Numbered from the stretch's first letter, positions 17,117 to 26,963 are shown. The stretch is 64,000 bases of DNA from CAVORB01 sp963736235 (GCA_963736235.1 CAVTOR010000012.1:1-64000); one strand, 5' to 3'. Made by a program: numbers and translations. Notes: a model not told the origin generated them from the sequence alone.

Positions 17117-18526
17117 GTGGAAGAAAGAAGCGTCGATGTCGCCATCATTGGATCCGGCACCGCCGGCCTCAACGCAATGAGCCAGGTGCGCAAGGCGGGC
17201 AAATCCTTCGTGCTGATCAACGGGGGTGAGCCCGGCACGACCTGTGCCCGTGTCGGCTGCATGCCCTCCAAGGCCATGATCCAGGTCGCCGAGGACTACC
17301 ACCGCCGCACCCATCTGGGGAAGTACGGCGTAGACGGTCACCAGGAGATGACCCTGGACATCAGCGAGGCGATGGAGCACGTCCAGGATCTGCGCGACAC
17401 CTTTGTCGACCGGGTGCTCGGCAACAGCACGGACGACATGCCCGAGGACCTGTTCATCCAGGACTACGCGCGCTTCATCGAACCCACCCTGATCGAGTTC
17501 GCGGGTCAACGCATCCGCGCCTCCCGCGTCGTCATCGCCACCGGCTCGCGTCCCCTGGTTCCCAAGGCCTGGGAGTCGTTCGGCGACCGCCTACTCACGA
17601 CCGACACCCTCTTTGAACTCGCCGACCTGCCCGACTCGATCGCCGTGATCGGCCTCGGCACCATCGGGCTGGAGCTCGGGCAGAGCCTGCATCGCCTCGG
17701 CGTCGCGGTGACCGGGTTCGATCAGATGACCACCATCGGCGGCACCACGGACCCGGAGGTCTCCCGCTGCGCCCTGGAGCTGCTCGGCAAGGAGTTCCCG
17801 ATCCATCTCGGCGCCAAGGCGGAGATCACGCAGGACGGCGACAGGCTGCGCGTGACAGCGGGCGAGCACAGCGTCCTGGTCGACAAGGTCCTGTGCAGCA
17901 TCGGGCGGGTGCCCAATATCGGGAACCTGGGGCTTGAGAACCTCGGCGTGCCGCTGGATGCCCGCGGCCTACCCGCGTTCGACCGCAACAGCATGCAGGT
18001 GGCGGACCTGCCGGTATTCATCGCCGGCGACGTCAATGGTGAGCGGCAGATCCTGCACGAGGCCGGTGACGAGGGCAAGATCGCGGGCTACAACGCGGCC
18101 AGGGACGAGGTCACCTCCTTCCGCCGCAAGGTCTCGCTCTACATCAACTTCTGCGATCCCAACATCTGCGCCGTCGGCAAACGCTTCGCCGAGCTCGAGC
18201 CGGAGACCACCGCGGTGGGTCAGATCAATTTCGCGCCCGTGGGACGCGCGCTCATCATGGGCAAGAATCGCGGGGTGCTCCGGGTCTATGCGGACAAGGC
18301 GAGCGGACGCCTGCTCGGGTCGGAGATGATCGCGCCCAAGGGCGAGAATCTCGCGCACCTTCTGTGCTGGTGTATCGCGCAGGGGCTCACCGCCGGCGAT
18401 CTGCTGCGCATGCCCTTCTACCATCCGGTGATCGAGGAGGCCCTGCAGGCGGCGCTCTACGACCTCTACGGCAAGGTGGACGCCAAGAACCAGGGAGGTC
18501 TGACCGAGCTCGCGCCGATCGGCTGA
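17117..18526 (+). CDS. Dihydrolipoyl dehydrogenase-like flavoprotein (class I disulfide oxidoreductase)
   Basis: A 469-residue member of the E3/glutathione-reductase family. The N-terminal FAD motif is VAIIGSGTAGLNAMSQVRKAG. The redox-active disulfide is in TTCARVGCMPSK (CxxxxC). The NAD motif is IAVIGLGTIGLELGQSLHRL, the second FAD segment LPVFIAGDVNGE, and the C-terminal catalytic His-Glu pair is in FYHPVIEEALQAAL. No lipoyl, E1 or E2 genes are adjacent, so it may serve a complex encoded elsewhere or act as a stand-alone reductase. It is divergent from aroA with about 220 bases between them, and converges on the MFS gene. Confidence 0.85.
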   Translation: MEERSVDVAIIGSGTAGLNAMSQVRKAGKSFVLINGGEPGTTCARVGCMPSKAMIQVAEDYHRRTHLGKYGVDGHQEMTLDISEAMEHVQDLRDTFVDRVLGNSTDDMPEDLFIQDYARFIEPTLIEFAGQRIRASRVVIATGSRPLVPKAWESFGDRLLTTDTLFELADLPDSIAVIGLGTIGLELGQSLHRLGVAVTGFDQMTTIGGTTDPEVSRCALELLGKEFPIHLGAKAEITQDGDRLRVTAGEHSVLVDKVLCSIGRVPNIGNLGLENLGVPLDARGLPAFDRNSMQVADLPVFIAGDVNGERQILHEAGDEGKIAGYNAARDEVTSFRRKVSLYINFCDPNICAVGKRFAELEPETTAVGQINFAPVGRALIMGKNRGVLRVYADKASGRLLGSEMIAPKGENLAHLLCWCIAQGLTAGDLLRMPFYHPVIEEALQAALYDLYGKVDAKNQGGLTELAPIG

Positions 18527-18539
18527 GCTGATGCAGGCT

Positions 18540-18594
18540 CCCGGGCGCGGTCCCTACTCCGCGCCGAACAAACCGCACCAGATACGCGCCCGGG
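18540..18594. terminator. Long-spaced inverted repeat between convergent genes
   Basis: CCCGGGCGCG (18540-18549) and CGCGCCCGGG (18585-18594) are exact ten-base inverted arms separated by 35 bases, lying between two convergent stop codons. They could fold into a bidirectional terminator-like structure; the long spacer makes this uncertain. Confidence 0.4.
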
Positions 18595-18602
18595 AACCCT
18601 CG

Positions 18603-19868
18603 CTAGGCCCCATCGCCGTTGCGCGGCGCCGAGGCCGCCGCCCTGCCCCGGGCGACGTCGACGCGCCAGAGCAGCAGCGCGCCGATCAGGAACAGCAGCA
18701 TGATGGGCAGCAGCGAAAGCCGCGAATCGCCGGTCAGGGCGGCCGCGATCGCGACCAGACCGGGCCCAAGCACCGCGGCGAACTTTCCGACCATGTTGAA
18801 GAAGCCGAAATACTCCGCCGTCCGCCCGGCGGGAACGAGCCCGGCGAACAGCGCCCTGCTCAGGGCCTGGATGCCGCCCTGGACCAGACCAATGGCGACC
18901 GCGAGGGCATAGAACTCCTCCACCCGATCCATGCCGGCGGCGCCCAGGATCACCAGCATGTAAATCCCGATGGCAAGCAGAATGCTGCGTTTCGTGCCCC
19001 AGCGCTCGCCGAGCCGTCCGAACACAAGGGCCGCGGGAAAGCCGACGAACTGGGTCACAAGCAGCGCCACCATCAGGCTGTCGGCCGGAAAGCCGATGGC
19101 GAGGCCATAATCGACCGCCATGCGCACGATGGTGTCCACGCCGTCGATGTAGAACCAGTAGGCGAGCAGGAAGAGGAAGGTCGCCCGATAGCGCCGCACT
19201 TCCCCGAGAACACCAGCCAGTTCGGCAAGCGCCCCAGACAACGCCGCGCCGAACGTCCGCCGGCCCGATCCCTCGCCGTCGGGCACCCAGATCGCAACGG
19301 GCAAAGTGAACAGCGCCCACCACACCGCCACGCTCAGAAAGGCGGCTTGAACCGCCTCTGCCGGCCCCGGAAAACCGAAGGCCTCGGGGCGCAGGGTCAT
19401 CACCACGTTGAGCGCGAACAATAACCCGCCACCCAGATAGCCCAGCGCGTATCCGAACGCTGAAACCCGCTCGTACTCAGCCGCGGCGGCGACGTCCACC
19501 AGCAGGGCGTCGTAGAAGATGTTGCTGCCCGAGAATCCCAGCAGACCAAGCAGATAGACGGTCAGCGCCATGCCCCACTGGCCTTCGGCGAGCCAAAAGA
19601 GGGCGCCGCTCGCGAGCACCCCGAGAACCGTAAACAGGAGCAGGAATCGCTTTTTCGCGCCGAGCTGATCGGCCAGTGCCCCCAGTAGGGGTGCGGAGAC
19701 CACGATGAAGAGGCTCGCCACGGAGTTGACGACCCCGAGCCAGAAGGTGCTGTCCGTGGCGGACAGCCCCGATGCCCAGAACTGCTTGAAGAAGACCGGA
19801 AAGAAACCGGCCATGACGACGGTCGCGAAGGCCGAGTTGGCCCAGTCGTAAAAGGCCCAGGAGATCAT
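18603..19868 (-). CDS. UMF1-type MFS transporter
   Basis: 421 residues with about 12 membrane segments. The start MISWAFYDWANSAFATVVMA is typical of the UMF1/Atg22-like branch of the major facilitator superfamily, followed by FFPVFFKQF. Loop motif ALADQLGAKKRFLLLF is in MFS position 2-3, and FYDALLVDVAAAAEYERVSA is another family-typical segment. Substrate unknown. The ATG at 19868 is chosen because it puts the family-specific YDWANSAF at the N-terminus; upstream in-frame residues are arginine/proline-rich. Confidence 0.85.
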   Translation of the reverse strand: MISWAFYDWANSAFATVVMAGFFPVFFKQFWASGLSATDSTFWLGVVNSVASLFIVVSAPLLGALADQLGAKKRFLLLFTVLGVLASGALFWLAEGQWGMALTVYLLGLLGFSGSNIFYDALLVDVAAAAEYERVSAFGYALGYLGGGLLFALNVVMTLRPEAFGFPGPAEAVQAAFLSVAVWWALFTLPVAIWVPDGEGSGRRTFGAALSGALAELAGVLGEVRRYRATFLFLLAYWFYIDGVDTIVRMAVDYGLAIGFPADSLMVALLVTQFVGFPAALVFGRLGERWGTKRSILLAIGIYMLVILGAAGMDRVEEFYALAVAIGLVQGGIQALSRALFAGLVPAGRTAEYFGFFNMVGKFAAVLGPGLVAIAAALTGDSRLSLLPIMLLFLIGALLLWRVDVARGRAAASAPRNGDGA

Positions 19869-20187
19869 CCGGCGACGGCGGGAAGGGATGCGGCTGTTCA
19901 ATCTTGGGCCTCGGGCTAAAACCGGGGAAGCCGCGAACGGCCGGGGCAGAGTCGTCACCGCGGCGCTTGACCGTGCGCAGTGTACTGCGCCAGTCTGTTT
20001 GGCACTTATAACGACGAAGGGAACGCGTCCCAAATTCCCGGAAACTATTGCTGGCAGCCAAGTTTCCGCCCGTTCGTCGGGTTGGGAAGATCCAAATCAG
20101 GAAAAATCGCGGATGTGCATGCCTCCGATAAGTTCCGCAATTTCGAGCGCACTAAGCGGCGCCGAGAGCGGCGACGTCGCGGGCCCG
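19869..20187. other. Intergenic region, no gene seen
   Basis: About 320 bases between the MFS start and the stop of the FixJ-like regulator gene. It presumably contains the MFS promoter. No hairpin of note or credible coding frame was found. Confidence 0.4.
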
Positions 20188-20808
20188 TCAGGAGTGAACC
20201 TCGCCGCACGCCACAAGGGCCATGCGAACCAGCTCCGCCAATGACGTCGCCCGCATCTTGTCCATCACCCGCGCCCGATGGGCCTCGACCGTCTTCGCGG
20301 TCACCCCGAGCGCGGTCGCGATCTCCCGGTTCGAACGCCCCTCGGTGACCATGTCCATCACCTCATGCTCCCGCGGCGTGAGCTCCGCCAAGCGGGCGGC
20401 GATCGCCGCGCGCTGGGACTGCAGCGCGCGTTGCCTTTGATCGTGATCCAGGGCGCTGCGTATGCTCCCGAGCAGGGACTCGTCGTTGAAGGGCTTCTCG
20501 ATGAAATCCACCGCCCCCGATTTCATCGCCTTCACCGCCATGCCCACGTCGCCGTGCCCGGTGATGATGATCACCGGCAGTCGGATCTCGCGGCGCCGCA
20601 AGTGCTCCTGCAGCTCGAGCCCACTCATTCCCGGCATGCGCACGTCGAGCAGGAGGCAGCCCGCGCGGCCGGGATAGTAGTCGCTCAGGAACTCATCGGC
20701 GGAACCGAAGGTGCGCACTTTCATGCCCACGGATTCGATCAGCCACCGGAGCGAGTTGCGCATCGCCTGGTCGTCGTCGACGACGAATACTGTAGGTTCG
20801 CTGTTCAT
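20188..20808 (-). CDS. FixJ/NarL-type response regulator
   Basis: A 206-residue two-domain regulator. The receiver has FVVDDDQAMRNSLRWL, phospho-acceptor Asp in CLLLDVRMPGMSGLEL, and Lys in AVDFIEKPFNDE. A LuxR-type HTH follows: LTPREHEVMDMVTEGRSNRE, IATALGVTAKTVEAHRARVM. The IEKPFN form and the overall length match the FixJ/TtrR/TodT group. The partner is almost certainly the large PAS histidine kinase encoded 100 bases upstream on the same strand. Target genes are not evident; the neighbouring UMF1 transporter is one candidate. Confidence 0.9.
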   Translation of the reverse strand: MNSEPTVFVVDDDQAMRNSLRWLIESVGMKVRTFGSADEFLSDYYPGRAGCLLLDVRMPGMSGLELQEHLRRREIRLPVIIITGHGDVGMAVKAMKSGAVDFIEKPFNDESLLGSIRSALDHDQRQRALQSQRAAIAARLAELTPREHEVMDMVTEGRSNREIATALGVTAKTVEAHRARVMDKMRATSLAELVRMALVACGEVHS

Positions 20809-20908
20809 CTGCCCTTTCTTGGGTTCCGCCCACCGGCATCGCTTTCAGCGACGGCGGGCAATCGGTTCAGAATCTATATCGCCGCCCGGCCGGTTGTGCG
20901 CGGACACA

Positions 20909-23494
20909 TCAGGCCGTCACCTCCATCTGCGCCGGGACTTCCTCGGCCAGAGGCAGCCGAACGCGAAAGACGGCCCCCCCGCTTGCCGGGGACTCCGCCC
21001 AGATGCGGCCGGCGTGATTCTCCAGGATTGTCTGACTGATAGGCAACCCCATCCCCATTCCGGTCTCCTTGGTCGTGAAGAAGGGATCGAACAGATGCAG
21101 CATGCGCCCCGGCGGGATACCGGGACCCGTATCCTCGACATCGACCTCGGCGCCGTCCACGAGCCGACGGGTGCGAATGGTCAGCCGCCGGCTCTCCGGC
21201 GCCACCTCGGCGAGGGCGTCGAGCGCGTTGCGCACCAAATTGAGCAGGACCTGCTCGATCTGTACCAGATCAACGTCCACCGGGATCTCGCCCGCTGCCA
21301 GGTCGAGATCGATGGTGAGCTCCATTCTCTCGGTCTCGAACTCGACGAACGAGCAGACCTCGCGTACCAGGTGATTGAGGTCTACCAGCGATCGGCTCGG
21401 AGGCTGCTTGCCCACCAGGGTGCGCAAGCGGCGGATGATCTCGCTCGCTCGCTGCGCCTGGCTCGAGATCTGCGCCATGGCGTCCACCAGATCCCGCGTC
21501 TCCCCCACCCCGCTCTGCAGGCGCCGGCTGCAGCCGTTGGCATAGTTGGCGATGGCGGACAGGGGCTGGTTGAGCTCGTGCGCCATCCCGGTCGCCACCT
21601 CCCCCATGGTGCTGAGGCGGCACACGTGCACCAGCTCCGACTGGTGCTGGCGGGACTCCTGCTCCGCGCGCCGAACGGCGGTGATGTCCCGCGCATAGAT
21701 GTTGACGTAACCGAGCTCATGGATGGGCGCGAACAGCAGGGAATACACCTGATCGCCGAGCTGCGTCTCCCGCTCCGTGTTGCGGCCCCCCGCGAGCGCA
21801 TCCCGGACCTCCGCCGCCCACGCCGACGGCAGGTGCTCCCCTTCCCGGGTCATCCAGCCGGCGAGGAGGGGCTCGCTGGCGGCATTCGCGTAGGCGATCA
21901 GACCCTCCGCGTTGACGCGCAGGATGGGGTTGGGGCTCTCGCCCGGGAAGCGCGCCAGGCTCTGGATCTCACGCTCGGCTTGCTTGCGCTTCGTGATGTC
22001 GTGCATGTAGAGGGTGTAGAAGAGCTCCTCCTCCAACCGAATCGGCACGATCGAAAGCTCCATCGGAATCTCCGAGCCATCCGCCCGCAAGGCATTGAGC
22101 TCGCTCCTGGCCTGCGGCTCGCGGCCCTCGCGGCGAGCGCGGCGGGATCCGCGCAGCAATGCCAGGAAGGACTCGCGCGCCGAATCGGGAACGAACAGCT
22201 TGATGAAGCTCGCGCCGATGACGTCCTTGCGAGCATAGCCCAGCGAGATCTCCGCGGTCGGGTTGAACTCGATGATCTCGCCCTTGCGGTTGAGGGTGAC
22301 GAGGGAGTCCAGCGACGCCTCCATCATCGCGGCCTTGAGCGCCTCGCTCTCGCGCATCTCGATGGCGTGCTTGCGGCTCATTTCCTCGCGGGCCTTCAAC
22401 ACCAGCTGCGTGAACTGCTGTATCCACTCCTCCAGCAGGATCAGTTGGTTGGCACCGCGCCTGAAGTCGGGTTGCGCAAAACCAAGCGCACGGTGTGAGA
22501 AGCTCGACATGCGCTTGAGGACCTTGTTGAGCCGCGCCGAAACCAGATAGATCACCAGGGTGAAGACAACGATAAACACGGCGGCGGCGATGCCGCGCTG
22601 GCGACGCTCGAACAGGCGCACGTGACGGGACGCCCTCTCGACGCTGTCCATGGGAATGAAGGTGGTGAAGAGCAGATTCCAGTCCGATCCCTCGTACTGG
22701 GGCAGGGACTGGGAGGTCACCAGGAAGTCATCGGTCCACTGCTCGACGGGCGTATCCGCGAGCAGAACCTCCGGGTCGACGCTGACGATGATACGCTGCT
22801 CATCGGAATCCACCAGGGCCACCGCCGCCTCGCTCGAGGAGATGCCGCGCTGCGAGGCCTCGAGGAAGCTCTCGTTCACCGGCACCAGGAACACCAGGCT
22901 GCCCATGAGATAACCACCGGAATCCTCGACCGCATCGCTCAACAGGAGATAGAGACGCCCCTCGAGGCGCGTGAGCACCGTGCGCACCTCGCTCGGGTCC
23001 AGGAAGTTCGGATCAACCTTGCCGGCGATCTCCGGCGGTACCGGCGTCGGACCGGCCTGAAAGATCTCGCGCACGTACCCCCGGGTATCGACCAGGAGGG
23101 CATGACTCGGGGCGGACAAGGCGTTGCGTTTGAAGAAGTCCGGCAGCCAGTCCGGACGAAAATCCCGGTACACCACGGGTTCGACTTGCTCGCCCGGAAA
23201 CCAGAACAGGGGCTCCAGATAGCGCGCAAGCTGGCTGTGATTGGCGACCAGCCGGGCGGTCGCCCCATAGCTGGCCAGATACTGATCGAACAGGATCAGG
23301 CTCTCGCGCGAGCGCAAATCCAATCGCGAACGCAGCTCCTGGTCGAAGATCTTCTTGACCTGGCGGCTCTGGATCTGCTCGAGCACGCCCCATACCGCGA
23401 TGCCCGCCGCGAGGCCGATCACGATGGCGACGACCGGCATGGGAACCCGGCGCAGCAGCCAGAAGAAGAAGGGTTTGACCTGTATCCGTTTCAA
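20909..23494 (-). CDS. Membrane-bound PAS sensor histidine kinase
   Basis: About 861 residues. A membrane segment near residues 19-39 (MPVVAIVIGLAAGIAVW) is followed by a large periplasmic sensor of about 270 residues and a second membrane segment (AAAVFIVVFTLVIYLVSARL). Then come two PAS-like domains (LVTLNRKGEIIEFNPTAEIS; PILRVNAEGLIAYANAASEP), HisKA with GMAHELNQPLSAIANYANG, and an HATPase with QVLLNLVRNALDAL, VEDTGPGIP and MGMGLPIS. Architecture resembles FixL/TtrS/DctS-type kinases. The likely start is TTG at 23494, preceded by AAGGA; an ATG at 23440 would clip the basic N-terminus. It probably phosphorylates the FixJ-like regulator downstream. The ligand is unknown. Confidence 0.87.
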   Translation of the reverse strand: MKRIQVKPFFFWLLRRVPMPVVAIVIGLAAGIAVWGVLEQIQSRQVKKIFDQELRSRLDLRSRESLILFDQYLASYGATARLVANHSQLARYLEPLFWFPGEQVEPVVYRDFRPDWLPDFFKRNALSAPSHALLVDTRGYVREIFQAGPTPVPPEIAGKVDPNFLDPSEVRTVLTRLEGRLYLLLSDAVEDSGGYLMGSLVFLVPVNESFLEASQRGISSSEAAVALVDSDEQRIIVSVDPEVLLADTPVEQWTDDFLVTSQSLPQYEGSDWNLLFTTFIPMDSVERASRHVRLFERRQRGIAAAVFIVVFTLVIYLVSARLNKVLKRMSSFSHRALGFAQPDFRRGANQLILLEEWIQQFTQLVLKAREEMSRKHAIEMRESEALKAAMMEASLDSLVTLNRKGEIIEFNPTAEISLGYARKDVIGASFIKLFVPDSARESFLALLRGSRRARREGREPQARSELNALRADGSEIPMELSIVPIRLEEELFYTLYMHDITKRKQAEREIQSLARFPGESPNPILRVNAEGLIAYANAASEPLLAGWMTREGEHLPSAWAAEVRDALAGGRNTERETQLGDQVYSLLFAPIHELGYVNIYARDITAVRRAEQESRQHQSELVHVCRLSTMGEVATGMAHELNQPLSAIANYANGCSRRLQSGVGETRDLVDAMAQISSQAQRASEIIRRLRTLVGKQPPSRSLVDLNHLVREVCSFVEFETERMELTIDLDLAAGEIPVDVDLVQIEQVLLNLVRNALDALAEVAPESRRLTIRTRRLVDGAEVDVEDTGPGIPPGRMLHLFDPFFTTKETGMGMGLPISQTILENHAGRIWAESPASGGAVFRVRLPLAEEVPAQMEVTA

Positions 23495-23640
23495 ACGGGT
23501 GATTGGTCCTTGGAGATTCGGCTCTCTGAGCCTCAAGTCTAACCAGTCCCGGGGTTGACGTCGCCCGGGACATGACGCCGGCGCCCGGAACAACGACAAT
23601 TGGAACGGTTCTCCAACCTCGTGTTTAGGCAGAAGACGTA

Positions 23641-24093
23641 ATGGCCTTAGACATCAAGCTCGCCCAAACGCCGAGTTTCCTGCGCCGCTTGGCCGCAATG
23701 TGCTATGACCTGGTGCTGCTGTTCGGCATGCTGCTACTCGCAGTGATGATCCTGATCCTGCCGTACGGGGCCTTGATCGGGGAGTTTCCCCATCAGGAAC
23801 CCTGGCATCGTTTCGCGCTTCAGCTCTATCTGCTGACGATCATCGCTCTGTTCTACGGCTTTTTCTGGGTGCGTGGCGGCCAGACCCTGGGCATGAGGGC
23901 GTGGCGCATGCGCCTGCTGCGCGACGACGGCGGCGCGCTGGCCGCGCGGGACGCCCTGCTGCGGCTGTTCTGGGCGGCGGTATGGCTCGCCCCGCTGGGC
24001 GCCGGACTGCTGTGGATGCTGATCGACCGCGAGGGCCTCACGCCCTACGACCGCCTCTCCCGTACCCGGCTGGTGATAACGCGCAAGGCTTAG
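23641..24093 (+). CDS. RDD family membrane protein
   Basis: A 150-residue protein with three hydrophobic segments and the RDD-domain pattern: FLRRLAAMCYDLVLLFGMLL at the start, GFFWVRGGQTLGMRAWRMRL in the centre, and the terminal LTPYDRLSRTRLV. RDD proteins are small integral membrane proteins of poorly defined function, some linked to ion exchange. It is divergent from the histidine kinase gene and convergent with lptG, a position commonly seen in gammaproteobacteria. Confidence 0.88.
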   Translation: MALDIKLAQTPSFLRRLAAMCYDLVLLFGMLLLAVMILILPYGALIGEFPHQEPWHRFALQLYLLTIIALFYGFFWVRGGQTLGMRAWRMRLLRDDGGALAARDALLRLFWAAVWLAPLGAGLLWMLIDREGLTPYDRLSRTRLVITRKA

Positions 24094-24106
24094 TGAGAGG
24101 CTGCTT

Positions 24107-24126
24107 ATTGGCCATCCTGGCCAAAA
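24107..24126. terminator. Bidirectional terminator-like hairpin between RDD gene and lptG
   Basis: TTGGCCA-TCC-TGGCCAA is a perfect seven-base stem with a three-base loop, flanked by A and T residues (ATT before, AAAAT after), between the convergent RDD and lptG genes. It fits a short bidirectional intrinsic terminator. Confidence 0.55.
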
Positions 24127-24179
24127 TCAGCACACATCCATGTGCCGCGAGAAGCGCTGACCTGTGATCAGCGTTTTCC

Positions 24180-25244
24180 CTAACCGACCCTGCGCAGGAC
24201 GAACTGCGCGCCAGCGAGGAACAGCAACGGCGGGATGAAGGCCGCGAGCCACGCGCTCATGCCGTAGAGCAGCGCGAGATAGGAGAAGGTGCGGCTCACG
24301 AGGTAAAAGCCGATGCCCACCAGGACACCGAAGAAGATGCGTGGCCCGATGCCCGTGCTGCGGGCGGAGCCGAAAAGGATCGGAATGGAGAGGAAGATCA
24401 TGGCGAGGATCAGGAAAGGGTGCACCACCTTCCCCCAGAAGGCCACCTCGTAGGTCCCGGCATCCTGACCGTTTTCGGTCATGTAGCGCATGTAGCGCAG
24501 CAGCCCCCAGATCGGCAGCGCATGGGGCTCGACGATCACCAGGTTGAGCAGCCCGGGATCCAGCACCGAGTCCCAACCGGTCGAGTCAATCCGCGCGACG
24601 TCGATCTGCTGCTCGGAGATCTTGCTGCGGGAGATACTCTCCAACACCCAACGCCCCTCGACATAGCGCGCATCCCGGGCATGAGTGGCGAGCGTGAGGC
24701 GGCGCTTGTCGTCGAACTCGTAGATGTAGATGTCGCGCAGGGCGGCGCCGGGCAGGATCTCCTGGATATTGATGTAGGCATTGCCATCCCGCGCCCAGAA
24801 CCCGTGCGGCGTCGTCAGCGTCACCTGTCCGGATTGCGCCTCCGAGCGCCACTGCAGCGCCTTCTGCTCCGCCACCGGCGCGACCCCCTCGCCAACGGCA
24901 ATCGCAACGACCGCGAGCAGTGCCCCACCCTTGAGCGCGGCGTAAACGATGCGCGAGATCGACATACCAGCCGCGCGCATCGCGACCAGCTCAGAGCGGC
25001 TGGCCAGCGCCCCGAGCCCCACCAGCGCGCCGATCAGGGTCGCGATCGGAAACACCTGATAGGCGTACCGCGGCAGGCTGAGCGCGACGAACAGCAAGGC
25101 GTCGACGAACAGATAGTCGTTAGTCCCCACGTGGTCCATCTCATCGGCCAGGATGAAAAAGCCCAGCAGCGGCAAGAGGAAGGCCAGGGTAGCGAGCGTT
25201 CCGCCGATGACGGCGCCGGCCAGATAACGATCGAGGATCTTCAA
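24180..25244 (-). CDS. lptG: LPS export ABC transporter permease LptG
   Basis: 354 residues. It starts MKILDRYLAGAVIGGTLATL. Membrane helices lie at both ends with a periplasmic beta-jellyroll-like middle (QSGQVTLTTPHGFWARDGNA, ILPGAALRDIYIYEFDD). GLGALASRSELVAMRAAGMS contains the coupling helix typical of LptF/LptG, and the C-terminal helices follow STGIGPRIFFGVLVGIGFYL. With LptF and LptB it extracts LPS from the inner membrane. lptF is normally its immediate upstream neighbour, but here only about 150 bases separate lptG from divergent pepA, so lptF must be elsewhere. Confidence 0.92.
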   Translation of the reverse strand: MKILDRYLAGAVIGGTLATLAFLLPLLGFFILADEMDHVGTNDYLFVDALLFVALSLPRYAYQVFPIATLIGALVGLGALASRSELVAMRAAGMSISRIVYAALKGGALLAVVAIAVGEGVAPVAEQKALQWRSEAQSGQVTLTTPHGFWARDGNAYINIQEILPGAALRDIYIYEFDDKRRLTLATHARDARYVEGRWVLESISRSKISEQQIDVARIDSTGWDSVLDPGLLNLVIVEPHALPIWGLLRYMRYMTENGQDAGTYEVAFWGKVVHPFLILAMIFLSIPILFGSARSTGIGPRIFFGVLVGIGFYLVSRTFSYLALLYGMSAWLAAFIPPLLFLAGAQFVLRRVG

Positions 25245-25396
25245 GCCTAGGTCCTTGGGGAGACACGGAAAGGGACGCGCGTGCGCACCGCCGGCGACGG
25301 TTCAGACTCCATCGCGAATCCTGTAGACTCCGACCCGGCGCATCTTACACCACCCGCTCTGCCACGCGCAGTGCCGGAGCTACGACTGGAGTACCG

Positions 25397-26893
25397 ATGG
25401 AATTCAAGATCACGAGCGGCGAGCTGGCGAAGCAGAAATCCCCCTGCCTGGTCTTGGGCGTGTTCGAGCGGCGCAAGCTCTCGGGCCCGGCGGAGGCCAT
25501 CGACAAGGCCAGCGAGGGCCATCTGAGCGACGCCCTGCGCAGGGGCGATCTCGAGGGCGAGACCGGCCGGACCATGATGCTGTACGGCGTGCCGGGTGTC
25601 AGCTGCGAACGCGTGCTCCTGGTCGGCTGCGGCAAGCGCAAGGACTTCGACCGCGCCGCCTACCGCAAGGCGTTTTCCGCCGCCATCGGTTTGCTCAACG
25701 ACACTGGGGCGAGCGACGCCTTGTTCACCCTTCCCGAGCTGATCCCCGCGGGCATGGACGCATACCTCACGGTGCGTGACGCGGTCACCACGACCATGGA
25801 CCGGGTGTATCGCTACGACCAGACCAAGGAAACCAGCCAGCCGCCCAAGCATCCGCTGAAGCGCCTGCACCTGTGGGTCTCGCGCAAGCAGGATGCGGAC
25901 GCCGCCGAGCGCGCCGCCCGCCACGGCAACGCCATCGCGCACGGCGTGGCCCTCGCCAAGGATCTGGGCAACCTGCCCGGCAACATCTGTACGCCGAGCT
26001 ACCTGGCTGACCAAGCCGTGAAGCTCGGCAAGAGCTTCTCCAAGCTGCGCGTGGAGATCCTGGAGGAGAAGGACATGGAGAAGCTGGGCATGGGCGCCCT
26101 GCTCTCCGTCTCCCGCGGCAGCCGCCAGCCCGCCAAGCTCATCGTCATGGAGTACCAGGGAGGAAAGGCGAGCGACAAGCCGGTGGTGCTGGTCGGCAAG
26201 GGCCTGACCTTCGACGCCGGCGGCATCTCCATCAAGCCCTCCGAGGCCATGGACGAGATGAAGTACGACATGTGCGGCGGCGCCAGCGTCTTCGGCGCCA
26301 TGCTCGCCGCCCTGGAGCTCGCGCTGCCGCTCAACCTGATCGGCGTGGTGCCCGCCTCGGAGAACCTGCCCGACGGCGACGCCAACAAGCCCGGCGACAT
26401 CGTCAAGAGCATGTCCGGCCAGACCATCGAGATCCTCAACACCGACGCCGAGGGGCGCCTCATCCTGTGCGACGCCCTCACCTACTGCGAGCGCTTCAAG
26501 CCCGCCGCGGTCCTCGACATGGCGACTCTGACCGGGGCCTGCGTGGTCGCGCTCGGCAAGCATCCGTCCGGACTCTTCACCCAGAACGACAAGCTCGCCG
26601 CGGAGGTCCTCGCCGCCGGCGACGCCGCGGCCGACCGCGCCTGGCGCATGCCCCTGTGGGATGACTACCAGGAAGAGCTCGACAGCAACTTCGCCGACAT
26701 GGCGAACATCGGCAGCCGCTGGGGCGGGGCCATCACCGCCGCCTGTTTCCTCGCCCGCTACACCAAGAAATACCCCTGGGCGCACCTGGACATCGCCGGC
26801 ACCGCCTGGCGCAACGGCAAGGAGAAGGGCGGCACCGGACGGCCGGTGCCCCTGCTCACCCAATTCCTGCTCAAGCGAAGCGGTGAACTCTAG
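25397..26893 (+). CDS. pepA: Leucyl aminopeptidase (cytosol aminopeptidase, M17)
   Basis: 498 residues, normal for PepA. Family signature NTDAEGRLILCDALTY, with metal-binding Asp and Glu, lies about two-thirds in; LTFDAGGISIKPSEAMDEMK and KYDMCGGASVFG carry further active-site residues (Lys, Asp). An N-terminal macro-like domain precedes them. It removes N-terminal residues from peptides with two metal ions as a hexamer, and in E. coli also binds DNA. holC follows closely, the common gammaproteobacterial pepA-holC order. Confidence 0.96.
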   Translation: MEFKITSGELAKQKSPCLVLGVFERRKLSGPAEAIDKASEGHLSDALRRGDLEGETGRTMMLYGVPGVSCERVLLVGCGKRKDFDRAAYRKAFSAAIGLLNDTGASDALFTLPELIPAGMDAYLTVRDAVTTTMDRVYRYDQTKETSQPPKHPLKRLHLWVSRKQDADAAERAARHGNAIAHGVALAKDLGNLPGNICTPSYLADQAVKLGKSFSKLRVEILEEKDMEKLGMGALLSVSRGSRQPAKLIVMEYQGGKASDKPVVLVGKGLTFDAGGISIKPSEAMDEMKYDMCGGASVFGAMLAALELALPLNLIGVVPASENLPDGDANKPGDIVKSMSGQTIEILNTDAEGRLILCDALTYCERFKPAAVLDMATLTGACVVALGKHPSGLFTQNDKLAAEVLAAGDAAADRAWRMPLWDDYQEELDSNFADMANIGSRWGGAITAACFLARYTKKYPWAHLDIAGTAWRNGKEKGGTGRPVPLLTQFLLKRSGEL

Positions 26894-26963
26894 CGGCTGC
26901 CCGGCAACCGCCTCCCATGACCATCTCCCGGCAAGGACGCCGCGCGCACGGGTCTCGGCCGGC

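Noticed and set aside
20711..22498. 595-codon open frame on the + strand
   Set aside because: Antisense to the PAS histidine kinase and FixJ-like gene; no domain recognised.
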